A stretch of DNA of 64,000 bases from Kibdelosporangium sp. MJ126-NF4 (GTDB taxonomy: Bacteria > Actinomycetota > Actinomycetes > Mycobacteriales > Pseudonocardiaceae): assembly GCF_000826545.1 (NCBI RefSeq), contig NZ_CDME01000006.1, positions 93,063-157,062 of the forward strand. The letters run 5' to 3'. The notes beneath the pieces are model-generated. The model ran no database searches. It saw only the letters and a program-made list of their open reading frames with translations, and was not told the DNA's origin. The position numbers were made by a program, and so were the translations under genes. The first letter of the stretch is position 1, and each line of letters opens with the position of its first letter. Of the stretch, positions 45,769 through 55,208 are shown in pieces.

Positions 45769-46461
45769 GTGACCACCAACACCATGTCGTTCCTGCCGAG
45801 CTGGCTGAGCGCGGAGGGTCTGCTCACCGGGCTGGGCGGATTCATGCTCGTCGGACTCTGCCTGGTCATCTTCGCGGAATGCGGGCTGCTGGTTGGCTTC
45901 TTCCTGCCCGGTGACTCGCTGCTGTTCATGGCCGGACTGTTCAACTCCAAGGGCATCATCACCGAGCCGCTCTGGCTGTTGTGCACCCTGCTGGCCGTGT
46001 GCGCGTTCATCGGCAACATGACCGGCTACTGGATCGGCCGCTGGGTGGGGCCGAAGCTGTTCAACAAGCCGGACTCCAAGCTGTTCAAGCAGGAGTACGT
46101 GGCCAAGACACACGAGTTCTTCGACAAGTACGGCTCGCGCGCCATCATCATGGCCCGATTCGTCCCGATTGTCCGGACGTTCATCACCGCGATCGCGGGC
46201 GTCGGCAAGATGGACCAGAAGAAGTTCTTCACCTACTCCGCGATCGGCGGCGTGCTCTGGGCGGCCGGGCTGACCGTGCTCGGCCACTTCCTCGGCAAGA
46301 TCGAGTTCGTGCGCAACAACATCGAGGCGATGATCATCCTGATCGTGGCGCTCTCGCTGGTGCCGATCGTCATCGAGGTGGTCAAGGCACGCAGGGAGAA
46401 GAAGCACGCCGCCGCCGCGGCGGGCGCCGAGACCCAGGTGTTCCCGAAGATCGACGGCTAG
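45769..46461 (+). CDS. DedA family membrane protein
   Basis: A 230-aa DedA/SNARE-associated-like protein with about five hydrophobic segments. It shows FAECGLLVGFFLPGDSLLFMAG, GYWIGRWVGPKLF and the conserved RFVPIVRTFITAIAGVGKM loop with the Arg pair. Known DedA proteins move or flip lipid carriers such as undecaprenyl phosphate or phosphatidylethanolamine. GTG start. It ends in a 4-bp overlap with the convergent GlcD-type gene. A paralogue lies at 50.8 kb. Confidence 0.9.
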   Translation: MTTNTMSFLPSWLSAEGLLTGLGGFMLVGLCLVIFAECGLLVGFFLPGDSLLFMAGLFNSKGIITEPLWLLCTLLAVCAFIGNMTGYWIGRWVGPKLFNKPDSKLFKQEYVAKTHEFFDKYGSRAIIMARFVPIVRTFITAIAGVGKMDQKKFFTYSAIGGVLWAAGLTVLGHFLGKIEFVRNNIEAMIILIVALSLVPIVIEVVKARREKKHAAAAAGAETQVFPKIDG

Positions 46462-47831
46462 AACATCGAGCCCGGGTTGAACAGGTTGCCCGGGTCGAGA
46501 GCGGCTTTCACGGCCCGGTGGACGCGCATGCCCACCGGGCCGATCTCACGTTCCAGCCACTCCTTCTTGATCTTCCCGACGCCGTGCTCGCCGGTGACCG
46601 TGCCACCGAGCGCGAGGCCGACCTCGAGGATGTCGTCGAAAGCCTTGCGGGCACGGGCGAACTCGTCCGCCGACGAGGCGTCGTAGACGATCGTCGGGTG
46701 CATGTTGCCATCACCGGCGTGCCCGACGACCGCGATCCGCAGCCCGCACTCCCGGCTGATCCGCTCGCAGCCGGTCAGCAGCTCCGCGATCCGGGTGCGC
46801 GGCACGCACACGTCGTCGGTCAGCCAGGTGCCGTAGAGCTCCAACGCGGTCAGCACCACCCGCCGCGCCTGCAGCAGCATCTGCCCCTCGGCCAGATCAT
46901 GGGTCGTGTACGCCAGATCCGCACCGGCCGTGTGGCAAACCTGTTCGATCACTTCGAGTTCGCGGATGGCCGCCTCGCCACCGGCGTCCGACTGGCACAG
47001 CAGCAGCGCCGCGCATCCCTTGCCCGCGCCCAGTTCGGTCTTCAGGTACTCCTCGGCGGCGCTGATCGACGACGCGTCCATGATCTCCATCAGCGACGGC
47101 ACCAGGCCCTCACGCACGATCCTGGTCACCGCGTCGCCCGCGGCCTCGATGGTGGAGAACGCGGCGATCGTGGTTCCGGGCGCCTGTGGCAAGGGGCGCA
47201 ACGCGACCGTGATCTCGGTGATGACGCCGAGCGTGCCCTCGCTGCCGATGAACAGCTTCGTCAGGTCGTAGCCCGCGACGCCCTTGACGGTACGGCGGCC
47301 GGTCCGCAGCACCTCGCCGTCGGCGAGCACTACTTCCAGTCCCAGCACGGAATCCGTGGTGACGCCGTACTTGACGCAGCACAGGCCGCCCGCGTTGGTG
47401 GAGATGTTGCCACCGAGCGTGCACCAGTCGTAGCTGGAGGGGTCCGGCGGGTAGAACAGGCCGTGCTTCTCCACCGCGTTGCGGAATTCGAGGTTCACCA
47501 CACCCGGCTGGACGACCGCGAGCCGGTTGTCCGCGTCGATCTCGAGGATCTCCTTCATCCGGGAGGTCACGAGCGTGACGCAGCCGTCGATCGCGTTGGC
47601 GGCACCGGTAAGCCCGCTGCCCGCGCCGCGCGGCACGATCGGCACACCGAGTTCGGCGCAGATCCGGACAACGGACTGGACCTGGGCAGTGGTCGACGGG
47701 AGGACGACCGCCTGCGGGGAGCCGTTGGGCGCCAACGGCATCATGTCCCGCTCGTAACTGCTGGTCACGTCGGGGTCGGTGATCACCGCGTCCGCGCCCA
47801 GTACTGCTCTCAGCCGCTCTGCCAGAGTCAC
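46458..47831 (-). CDS. FAD-linked oxidase, GlcD / D-lactate dehydrogenase type
   Basis: A 457-aa PCMH-type flavoprotein. FAD-binding segment PIVPRGAGSGLTGAA and TLGGNISTNAGGLCCVKYGVT near residues 65-155, then the C-terminal FAD-oxidase domain with VVGHAGDGNMHP and GEHGVGKIKKEWL. This is the architecture of glycolate oxidase subunit GlcD and of D-2-hydroxyacid dehydrogenases. GlcE/GlcF partners are not present here, so a stand-alone D-lactate or 2-hydroxyacid dehydrogenase is more likely. GTG start at 47831. Confidence 0.9.
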   Translation of the reverse strand: MTLAERLRAVLGADAVITDPDVTSSYERDMMPLAPNGSPQAVVLPSTTAQVQSVVRICAELGVPIVPRGAGSGLTGAANAIDGCVTLVTSRMKEILEIDADNRLAVVQPGVVNLEFRNAVEKHGLFYPPDPSSYDWCTLGGNISTNAGGLCCVKYGVTTDSVLGLEVVLADGEVLRTGRRTVKGVAGYDLTKLFIGSEGTLGVITEITVALRPLPQAPGTTIAAFSTIEAAGDAVTRIVREGLVPSLMEIMDASSISAAEEYLKTELGAGKGCAALLLCQSDAGGEAAIRELEVIEQVCHTAGADLAYTTHDLAEGQMLLQARRVVLTALELYGTWLTDDVCVPRTRIAELLTGCERISRECGLRIAVVGHAGDGNMHPTIVYDASSADEFARARKAFDDILEVGLALGGTVTGEHGVGKIKKEWLEREIGPVGMRVHRAVKAALDPGNLFNPGSMF

Positions 47832-47960
47832 AGGTTTACCGTAACGCCTGGTGAGGGCATCCCCATAACAAGTCTTTCGGAGGGAAGCGAACTAGCGCGT
47901 TCGTGATCTACAGTGATGGGTGTCACGTCAAGGTCGACGAGGCGTCGGGGAGGCATCGCC

Positions 47961-48905
47961 ATGGTTGAGCTACCGGCTACCCCCAGCATGGCGAGCCGTG
48001 TGCTCGCACTGGCCATGATGCGCAGTCTGCGCGTGCTCGGCGGCGTGGTCCGCCCGGGAACGACACCGCTTCGGATCGTGCGTGAGGCGTTCGACGCGCT
48101 GGGCCGCACCCCGCTGCCACGCGGCACGAAAATCAAAAACGTCACCGCCGGTGACGTGCCCGGTCAACTCGTCACGGCGAAGCAGGCCCAGCATTCCGGC
48201 CGGATCATGCTGTACCTGCACGGCGGCGGATTCGTCTGCGGATCCCCGCGCACGCACCGCCAACTCGCGGCCCGGATCTCGGCGTCGGGCGAGCTTCCAG
48301 TGCTGCTGCTGGACTACCGGCTGGCGCCGGAACACCCGTTCCCAGCCGCGGCCGAGGACGCGCTGGCGGCGTACCGCTGGCTGTTGAGCGAGGGATACCA
48401 GCCGTCGCAGATCGTGGTCGGCGGTGACTCCGCCGGTGGACACCTGACCGCCTGCCTGCTCGCGGACATCGCGGGCGAGAAGCTGCCGATGCCGAGTTCG
48501 GCGGTGATGCTGTCGCCGTTCCTCGACCTGACCGGCGCCGAACTGGCGTCCCGCGACCAGATGCTGCGGGATCCGTTCGTCCCACCGGACTACGCGATCT
48601 GGTGCGGCCGGGCGTACGCCGGGGACGCGGTGCTGTCCAACCAGCGGCTGGACGTGCTGAAGGTGCGCAAGCGCGGCTGGCCGCCGGTGCTGATCCAGGT
48701 CGGCGACACCGAATGCCTGCGCGGCGACTCCGAGCGGCTGGCCGAGTCGCTGCGGCGCTCCGGCGGCTACTGCGATCTGCAGGTCTGGCCCGGTCAGGTG
48801 CATGTCTTCCACTGGTTCGCGCCGTGGCTGCCGGAGGCGAACGCGGCCTTGCGGCAGATCGGCACGTTCGTGCGCGAGGTCGCGTCCGAAATTGTCGCCG
48901 CGTAG
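47961..48905 (+). CDS. alpha/beta hydrolase, hormone-sensitive lipase type (first copy)
   Basis: A 314-aa esterase/lipase with the HSL oxyanion motif YLHGGGFVCGS, RLAPEHPFPAA, the nucleophile GDSAGGH, Asp in IQVGDTECLR and His in GQVHVFHWF. The ATG at 47961 has a ggggagg site; the upstream extension is rejected. No signal peptide, so a cytosolic short-chain ester hydrolase is likely. A paralogue lies 1.9 kb downstream with an LLM gene between. Confidence 0.92.
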   Translation: MVELPATPSMASRVLALAMMRSLRVLGGVVRPGTTPLRIVREAFDALGRTPLPRGTKIKNVTAGDVPGQLVTAKQAQHSGRIMLYLHGGGFVCGSPRTHRQLAARISASGELPVLLLDYRLAPEHPFPAAAEDALAAYRWLLSEGYQPSQIVVGGDSAGGHLTACLLADIAGEKLPMPSSAVMLSPFLDLTGAELASRDQMLRDPFVPPDYAIWCGRAYAGDAVLSNQRLDVLKVRKRGWPPVLIQVGDTECLRGDSERLAESLRRSGGYCDLQVWPGQVHVFHWFAPWLPEANAALRQIGTFVREVASEIVAA

Positions 48906-48942
48906 GGAAGAAACACCGAAGTTCGCCGTGTTACGACCAAGC

Positions 48943-49869
48943 ATGACCATTGGAGTCTCCTTCTCGCCGAACGATGCCGCCGACGAGCCGAACGCGATCG
49001 ACTGGTACGTCGACCGGGTCCGCGAAGCCGCCGACGCGGGCCTGGCCAGGGCCTGGTTCGGCCAGCTGTTCAACCAGGACTCGCTCACGCTGGCCGCGCT
49101 GGCGGGCCGGGAGGTGCCGGGGATCGAGGTCGGCACGTCGGTGGTGCCGATCTTCGGCAGGCACCCGCTGCCGATCGCCAACCAGGCGTTGACCGCGCAG
49201 GCCGCCACGCACGGCCGGTTCACACTCGGGGTGGGCATGGCCGGAGCCCAGCTGGCAGAGGCGGCGTTCGGAGGCACGTGGGAGCGCCCGATCCTGCGGT
49301 TGCGCGAGTACCTGACGGTGCTGCGCGCGTTGCTGACCGAGGGAGAGGTCGACTTCGAAGGCGAGACGGTGACGGCGCGTACACCGTTGTCCGCCATCGT
49401 GCCCGGCGCGGATCCGGTGCCGGTCATGGTCGCCGCGATGGGACCGCAGGCGCTGCGGGTCACCGGGGAACTGGCCGACGGCACGATCCCGTTCCTGGTC
49501 GCACCCCGGGTGATCGAGCGGCACATCGTGCCGCCGCTGACCAAGGCCGCCGGTGGGCAGCCGCGCCAGGTGATCGCGATGGTTCCCGGCGTGGTCACCG
49601 CGGATGTCGACGGGATGCGAGCGAAGGCCCGGGAGATGTTCGCGTTCTACGACTCGATCCCGTCCTACCGCAAGATGCTGGACCTCGCCGGTGTCGAGCG
49701 CGCGGCCGACCTCGTGGTGATCGGGTCGGAGGAAGTGCTCGCGGCCGAGGTGCGGCGCTACTTCGAAGCGGGCGCGACCGAGGTGGTGGTGAGCAGCACC
49801 GCCAGCATGGCGTCGGCGGAGGACCGCAGGCGGACGTGGGCTTTGCTGGGGGAGCTTGCGCGTAGTTGA
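48943..49869 (+). CDS. LLM class F420-dependent oxidoreductase
   Basis: A 308-aa luciferase-fold enzyme (VSFSPNDAADEPNAIDWYVDRVREAADAGLARAW at the start; VVPIFGRHPLPIANQALTAQAATHGRFTLGVGMAG; MVAAMGPQAL). The arrangement suits F420-dependent reductases of the MSMEG-type LLM group. The ATG at 48943 is chosen because the conserved first strand starts there; earlier in-frame codons overlap the hydrolase gene. It ends 5 bp before the second hydrolase start. Confidence 0.88.
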   Translation: MTIGVSFSPNDAADEPNAIDWYVDRVREAADAGLARAWFGQLFNQDSLTLAALAGREVPGIEVGTSVVPIFGRHPLPIANQALTAQAATHGRFTLGVGMAGAQLAEAAFGGTWERPILRLREYLTVLRALLTEGEVDFEGETVTARTPLSAIVPGADPVPVMVAAMGPQALRVTGELADGTIPFLVAPRVIERHIVPPLTKAAGGQPRQVIAMVPGVVTADVDGMRAKAREMFAFYDSIPSYRKMLDLAGVERAADLVVIGSEEVLAAEVRRYFEAGATEVVVSSTASMASAEDRRRTWALLGELARS

Positions 49870-49880
49870 CAAAATGTCAA
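49866..49880. promoter_or_regulatory. perfect 15-bp palindrome at the second hydrolase start
   Basis: TTGACA-AAA-TGTCAA spans the LLM stop codon (TGA, 49867-49869) and the likely ATG (49874). It looks like a small operator or a transcript-end hairpin. A TTGACA -35-like element is part of it, but no matching -10 element was found at standard spacing. Significance uncertain. Confidence 0.4.
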
Positions 49881-50809
49881 CAATCACTGTCATGGACGTT
49901 CCGGTGACAGCGAGTGTGCAGAGCGCGCGGCTCGAACGCTTCTTCGCCAGCCGGGTGCGACCCGCGGCGGACCGGTGGGCGTTCGGTGGCGTCCAGTTGC
50001 GGATGCTCCGCCAGTTCGCCGACTCCGGTGGGCTGCGGCGGCTGCCACGCGGCACCAGGACCTGGGCGGCTCGTTACGGCGGCGTCCGAGGCGTCTGGGT
50101 GCAGGCGCAGGGTGCGAGCGTGGCCAACGGGATCGTGCTGCACCTGCACGGCGGCGGGTTCGTCTTCGGGTCGTCGCGCTCGCACCGCAGCTTCGCCGTC
50201 GTGCTGTCCCGGCGCACCAAGCGACCCGTGTTCCTGCCCGACTACCGGCGGGCGCCGGAACACCCGTATCCGGCCGCCGCGGACGACTGCCTCGAGGTCT
50301 ACCGGACGCTGGTCGACCGCGGCATCCCGGCGGACAAGGTCGTCGTGTCCGGCGACTCCGCAGGCGGGCATCTGGCCGCGTGCCTGCTGGCCGACCTGAA
50401 GCGGCACCGCCTGCCGATGCCCGGCCACGCCGTTCTCTTCTCCCCATGGCTCGATCTGAGCGGCGAACTGGCCGTGCGGCGGGACAAGGACCGCCGGGAC
50501 CCGTTCGTGGCTCCCCAAGCCATCCAGCAGTGCCGCCGGGCCTACCTCGGCGACCGCGACCCCCGCGCGGAACGGCCCGACGTGCTCACAGCCGACAAGT
50601 CCGGCTGGCCTCCGGTGCTGATCCAGGTCGGTGACACCGAGTGCCTGCTGGAGGACTCGCGACAGCTCGCCGATTCGCTTCGCGGCGCGGAAATCCACTG
50701 TGAGCTGCAGGAGTGGCCCGGCCAGGTGCACGTTTTCCCGCTGTTCTCCAATGTGCTGCCCGAAGGCAGGCAGGCGATTCGTTACGTAGCCGAGTTCGTT
50801 TCCGCGTGA
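49874..50809 (+). CDS. alpha/beta hydrolase, hormone-sensitive lipase type (second copy)
   Basis: A 311-aa esterase with HLHGGGFVFGS, RRAPEHPYPAA, GDSAGGHLAACLLADL, VGDTECLLEDS and GQVHVFPLF, the same order and near-identical motif strings as the hydrolase at 48 kb, so the two are paralogues. The start is uncertain: ATG 49874 (5 bp past the LLM stop, coupled) or ATG 49892. No signal peptide. Confidence 0.9.
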   Translation: MSTITVMDVPVTASVQSARLERFFASRVRPAADRWAFGGVQLRMLRQFADSGGLRRLPRGTRTWAARYGGVRGVWVQAQGASVANGIVLHLHGGGFVFGSSRSHRSFAVVLSRRTKRPVFLPDYRRAPEHPYPAAADDCLEVYRTLVDRGIPADKVVVSGDSAGGHLAACLLADLKRHRLPMPGHAVLFSPWLDLSGELAVRRDKDRRDPFVAPQAIQQCRRAYLGDRDPRAERPDVLTADKSGWPPVLIQVGDTECLLEDSRQLADSLRGAEIHCELQEWPGQVHVFPLFSNVLPEGRQAIRYVAEFVSA

Positions 50810-50840
50810 GCTGGGCAATCTCTGACGTACGCTCCCTCAG

Positions 50841-51482
50841 GTGAACGTGGTTGGCTGGTTAGCTGACAACGGCCCGCTGATGGTCTGGCTGATCGTGCTC
50901 GGCTTCGTGTTCGTCGAGTGCGCGTTCGTCGTCGGGCTGTTCCTGCCGGGCGACTCGCTGCTGTTCACCGCCGGACTGGTGCTGGCCCAACACGGTTCCC
51001 ATGACGCCGAGGCATGGGCGCTGTCGGTCGCCGCGACGGTCATCGCCGTGGTCGGCAACCAGCTCGGGTACCACATCGGCCGCAAGGCGGGCACCTCGCT
51101 GACCGGGCGGCTCGGCGGCCGCGTGCTGACCCCGGAGAAGCTCACCAAAGCCCGTGACTTCCTTGACCGGCGCGGATTCTGGGCGATCGTGCTGGCGCGC
51201 TGGATCCCGTGGATCCGCACTCTCGCACCGATGATCGCGGGCGCGGCGGCGATGAACCCGCGCCGGTACATGGCCGCGACCGCGGTCGGCGCGGTGCTGT
51301 GGGTGCCGACTCTGGTCCTGCTCGGCTTCTACGGCGCGAACCTGCTCAACCAGTACCCGTGGGTGATCACGACGGCCGTCACCGTCGGCGTCGTGTTCTT
51401 CGTCATCGGGACTGCGTGGGGCGTCTGGCGGTACCGCCAGGAGATGCGCAAGCCGACCGAGCTCGTCCCCGTGGCCGACTGA
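50841..51482 (+). CDS. DedA family membrane protein (second copy)
   Basis: A 213-aa DedA protein with FVECAFVVGLFLPGDSLLFTAG, GNQLGYHIGRKAG and ARWIPWIRTLAPMIAGAAAMN carrying the conserved Arg residues. About five hydrophobic segments. GTG start. It likely shares the lipid-carrier role of its paralogue at 45.8 kb. Both copies bracket the paralogous hydrolase pair. Confidence 0.9.
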   Translation: MNVVGWLADNGPLMVWLIVLGFVFVECAFVVGLFLPGDSLLFTAGLVLAQHGSHDAEAWALSVAATVIAVVGNQLGYHIGRKAGTSLTGRLGGRVLTPEKLTKARDFLDRRGFWAIVLARWIPWIRTLAPMIAGAAAMNPRRYMAATAVGAVLWVPTLVLLGFYGANLLNQYPWVITTAVTVGVVFFVIGTAWGVWRYRQEMRKPTELVPVAD

Positions 51483-51492
51483 ACTCGGATCT

Positions 51493-51903
51493 CTAGGGCT
51501 TCTCCGCCCAGAGCACCAACTGGATGCCGTCCGGGTCGCGCAGCGCGACCACCGACGTGCCAGGGGCGCTGTGCTCCTCGGTGATCGGCGAGTACATCAC
51601 GCCGTGCTGGTCGAGCCGGTTGGTCCACTCGGTCAGGCATCCCTCGTCGGGCACCGAGAACGACAGGTGGTCCAGACCGGGCTTCTTCTCGTCGAACACG
51701 CTGCCCGCCGCGTACGGGTGCTGGATCAGGGTGAGCGCGAAACCGTCTCCCGGACCGCGCAGGAACACCTTGCGCACGCCCAGTGCGTCCTCTTCGCGCG
51801 ATCCGACAACGCTGAACCCCAGGACGCGCTCGTACCAGGGGACGCTGCGATCCACGTCGGTCACGGTCAGCGCGATGTGATGCACGCCGCTCAACGTGGG
51901 CAT
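51493..51903 (-). CDS. VOC family (glyoxalase-like) protein
   Basis: A 136-aa single vicinal-oxygen-chelate domain protein: GVHHIALTVTDVDRSVPWYERVLGFSVV with His metal ligand, LDHLSFSVPDEGCLTEW and FxxDPDG-like ALRDPDGIQLVLW carrying a Glu/Gln-position ligand. The family includes glyoxalase I, resistance proteins and dioxygenases; which applies is unknown. The ATG at 51903 follows aaaggacgg; longer upstream sequence is excluded. Confidence 0.88.
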   Translation of the reverse strand: MPTLSGVHHIALTVTDVDRSVPWYERVLGFSVVGSREEDALGVRKVFLRGPGDGFALTLIQHPYAAGSVFDEKKPGLDHLSFSVPDEGCLTEWTNRLDQHGVMYSPITEEHSAPGTSVVALRDPDGIQLVLWAEKP

Positions 51904-52034
51904 CTCGGTCCGTCCTTTCGTGCGGCCACTGCGATCGGGGGGAGGCCGCTCCGCCATAGTGCCGCACGACTGTCTACAAGTCAGATGTCGTGAGCACGCC
52001 GTTATAGGACATTCCACAGCGCGAGACATCCGCG

Positions 52035-52643
52035 CTATCCACGTAGCACGAGATCAGCACGTTCCGCCGTAGCATTGATCACGCTTGCGTTGCGTTCATC
52101 GGATCCCCACGCTCTGTCACGAGCCTCCTGCGGGCTACGACCAAACGCCTCGTGCCGCGCGATCAGCCTGCGGTGCCGTTCGTCCTCGTCCAGGCCGAGA
52201 AACCAGACCTCGTCCAGCAGTTCGCGCACCTCGCCCCACGGCCGGTCCGGCACCAGCAGGTAGTTGCCCTCGGTGACGACCAGCCTGGTCTCGGGGAACA
52301 CCGGGACCGCGCACGCCACCGGTTCCTCGATCTCCCTGCGGAACTCCGGCGCGTACACCACCTCGTCGGCCTGGTCGCGCAGTCTTCTCAGCAAGTTCAC
52401 GTAGCCGGAACCGTCGAACGTGTCCAGCGCGCCCTTGCGCTCGGCCCGGCCGAGGCGCGCCAACTCCGCCTGCGCCAGGTGGAAGCCATCCATACCGACA
52501 TAAACCGCCAGATCGCCGAGCGCGGCGACAAGCCGGGTGGCGAGAGTCGACTTGCCCGCGCCGGGGGCGCCGCAGATGCCGAGCATGACGCGGTCCCGTG
52601 CGGCCAGTGCGCCTGCCCGGTCGACCAGTTCAGCGAAGTCCAT
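52035..52643 (-). CDS. nucleoside/nucleotide kinase-like P-loop kinase (FrcK-like)
   Basis: A 202-aa P-loop kinase of the uridine-kinase/pantothenate-kinase superfamily, with GICGAPGAGKST near residues 23-34, VGMDGFHLAQ and LVVTEGNYLLV. It resembles FrcK, the accessory kinase of the Sinorhizobium fructose transporter operon. It is the last gene of the sugar operon, its start overlapping the PfkB kinase stop by 14 bp. It probably phosphorylates the imported sugar or a derivative. Confidence 0.82.
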   Translation of the reverse strand: MDFAELVDRAGALAARDRVMLGICGAPGAGKSTLATRLVAALGDLAVYVGMDGFHLAQAELARLGRAERKGALDTFDGSGYVNLLRRLRDQADEVVYAPEFRREIEEPVACAVPVFPETRLVVTEGNYLLVPDRPWGEVRELLDEVWFLGLDEDERHRRLIARHEAFGRSPQEARDRAWGSDERNASVINATAERADLVLRG

Positions 52644-53432
52644 CGCGCCAGCTCGCTCCTTCGTGCTGTACCCGCAGCCCGGCGACGCGGTTGGCGTACC
52701 GGATCACGTCCGGCATGTCGGCGGCCACCGGCACGCGTCCGAGCCGGGAGACCGCGAGGGCCAGCGCGCCGTGCCAGACGTCGCCCGCGCCCGAGGTGTC
52801 CTTCGCTTCCACTTGCGGCACAGGGACTTCACCACGAACGGAGCCGACGGACCACTGCACCGGGCCGGGTCCGTGCGTGCGCGTCACCACCGGGCAGTCG
52901 ACCGGATCGGTGAACGCCGACGAGCACGCGCAGACGTCGACCATCGGCAGCAGCTGGGCGAAAACGGCCTTGCGGCTGCCCGCGTCCAGGATCACCGGCG
53001 CCGACGCCCGAGCGGCGGCGAGCGCCAGCGCCGGGTGGTGCCCGTCAAGCAGCACTGTGTCCACATCGGATACATCGATGTGGGCGGCCACCGCCATGCC
53101 GGAAGCGTTGTGGGACACCACTGTGCGTTCGCCGTCGCCGACGCGGACGGACACGGCGCTGATCGTCGGCGGTTCGGCGCGGTCCGGCTGCGCGTCGACG
53201 ACATCGACGCCGTACCGTTCAAGATCACGTCTTGCCAAGTCCGCCAACGGATGCGCGCCCAGCACAGTCACCAGCCTGACCTCGCCGCCGAGCGCGGCGA
53301 CGGTGATCGCCGCGTTCGCCGCCGGGCCGCCCGCGACCAGCTCGACCGAGCCGGACTGCACTTTCTGGCCCGGCACAGGCAGAACGTCCACCCGCTGGAC
53401 AAGATCCACTGTGCACAGACCGACGGCGAGGA

Positions 53433-53436
<4 letters not shown>
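52630..53436 (-). CDS. PfkB family carbohydrate kinase
   Basis: A 268-aa ribokinase-fold sugar kinase. N-terminal GLCTVDLVQRVDVLP, the first PfkB signature VAGGPAANAAITVAALGG and the second signature with catalytic Asp in DTSGAGDVWHGAL. It transfers phosphate from ATP to the sugar imported by the adjacent ABC system. The TTG start at 53436 overlaps the ATPase stop (TTGA), so the operon is tightly coupled. Confidence 0.9.
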
Positions 53437-54232
<796 letters not shown>

Positions 54233-54236
<4 letters not shown>

Positions 54237-55204
54237 CGCTGCCTCCCTCGGGACAACCGGTCCACCGCGACCGCGGCGATCACGAGCACACCCGTGGCGA
54301 CGTCCTGGTACAGGTTGTCGATCCTGGCCTGGGTCAGTCCGCTGCGCAGCACCGCCACGATCAGCGCGCCGATGAGCGTGCCGATCACGCTGCCACGCCC
54401 GCCGAACAGGCTCGTCCCGCCGATCACGACGGCCGTGATGGAGTCGAGGTTGCCGAGCTGGAACGCGTTCGGGTCCGCGTTGGGAACGCGACCCAGTGCC
54501 TGCCAGGCCGCGATTCCGTAGATCACGCCCGCGACGGTGTACACGCCGAGCAGGCTGCGGCGGACGTGGATACCGGACAGCCGCGCGGCTTCCGGGTCGT
54601 TGCCGACGGCGTAAACGTGCTTGCCCCACGCGGTCCGGGTCAGCGCGTGCCAGATCCCGATGTACATCACCAGCATCAGCACCATGCCGTAGGTGACTTC
54701 GATCTGGCCGAACAGGTACTGCTTCTGGCCGAGGAAGCCGAGTGTGTCGTCGAGGACCGGGTAGCTCTGGCCGGAGGCGTAGATCCGGCTGACCGCGGTC
54801 ACGATCGTCAGCAGGCCGAGCGTGACGATGAACGGCGGCAACCGGAAGCCGGTCACGATCCCGCCGGTCACCGCGCCGATCGCCGCCGCGACCACGATCC
54901 CGACCAGCAGTGCCACGATGCCCGGCATGCCCGACGACAGTGTCAGCTTGGCCATCAGCAAGGTGGCGAACACCGCGATCGCCGCGTTGGCCAGGTCGAT
55001 ACCGCTGGTCAGGATCACCAGTGTCTGGCCGAGCGCGAGCGTGCCGATCACCAGCGACTGCTGGACCACCAGCGACAGGTTGTCGACGTTGAGGAACGTG
55101 TCGGTGGTGAAGGAGAAGACCACCACCGCCACGACCAGTGCGATACCCGGCCCGATCGCCGGGGTGCGCAGGATGAATTCACTGCGCTCCTTGATAGTGG
55201 TCAT
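54233..55204 (-). CDS. sugar ABC transporter permease (CUT2 type)
   Basis: A 323-aa membrane protein of the ribose/fructose permease family (BPD_transp_2) with about nine hydrophobic segments. Marks: GQTLVILTSGIDLANAAIAVFA, LPPFIVTLGLLTI and the EAA-like YAVGNDPEAARLSGIHV. It forms the channel for the imported sugar. It follows the substrate-binding protein gene by 4 bp and overlaps the ATPase gene. Confidence 0.93.
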
Positions 55205-55208
55205 CGAT

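Noticed and set aside
45981..47906. Plus-strand ORF of 641 aa over DedA and the FAD oxidase
   Set aside because: No domain is recognisable, and both real genes in the region have conserved motifs on their own strands.
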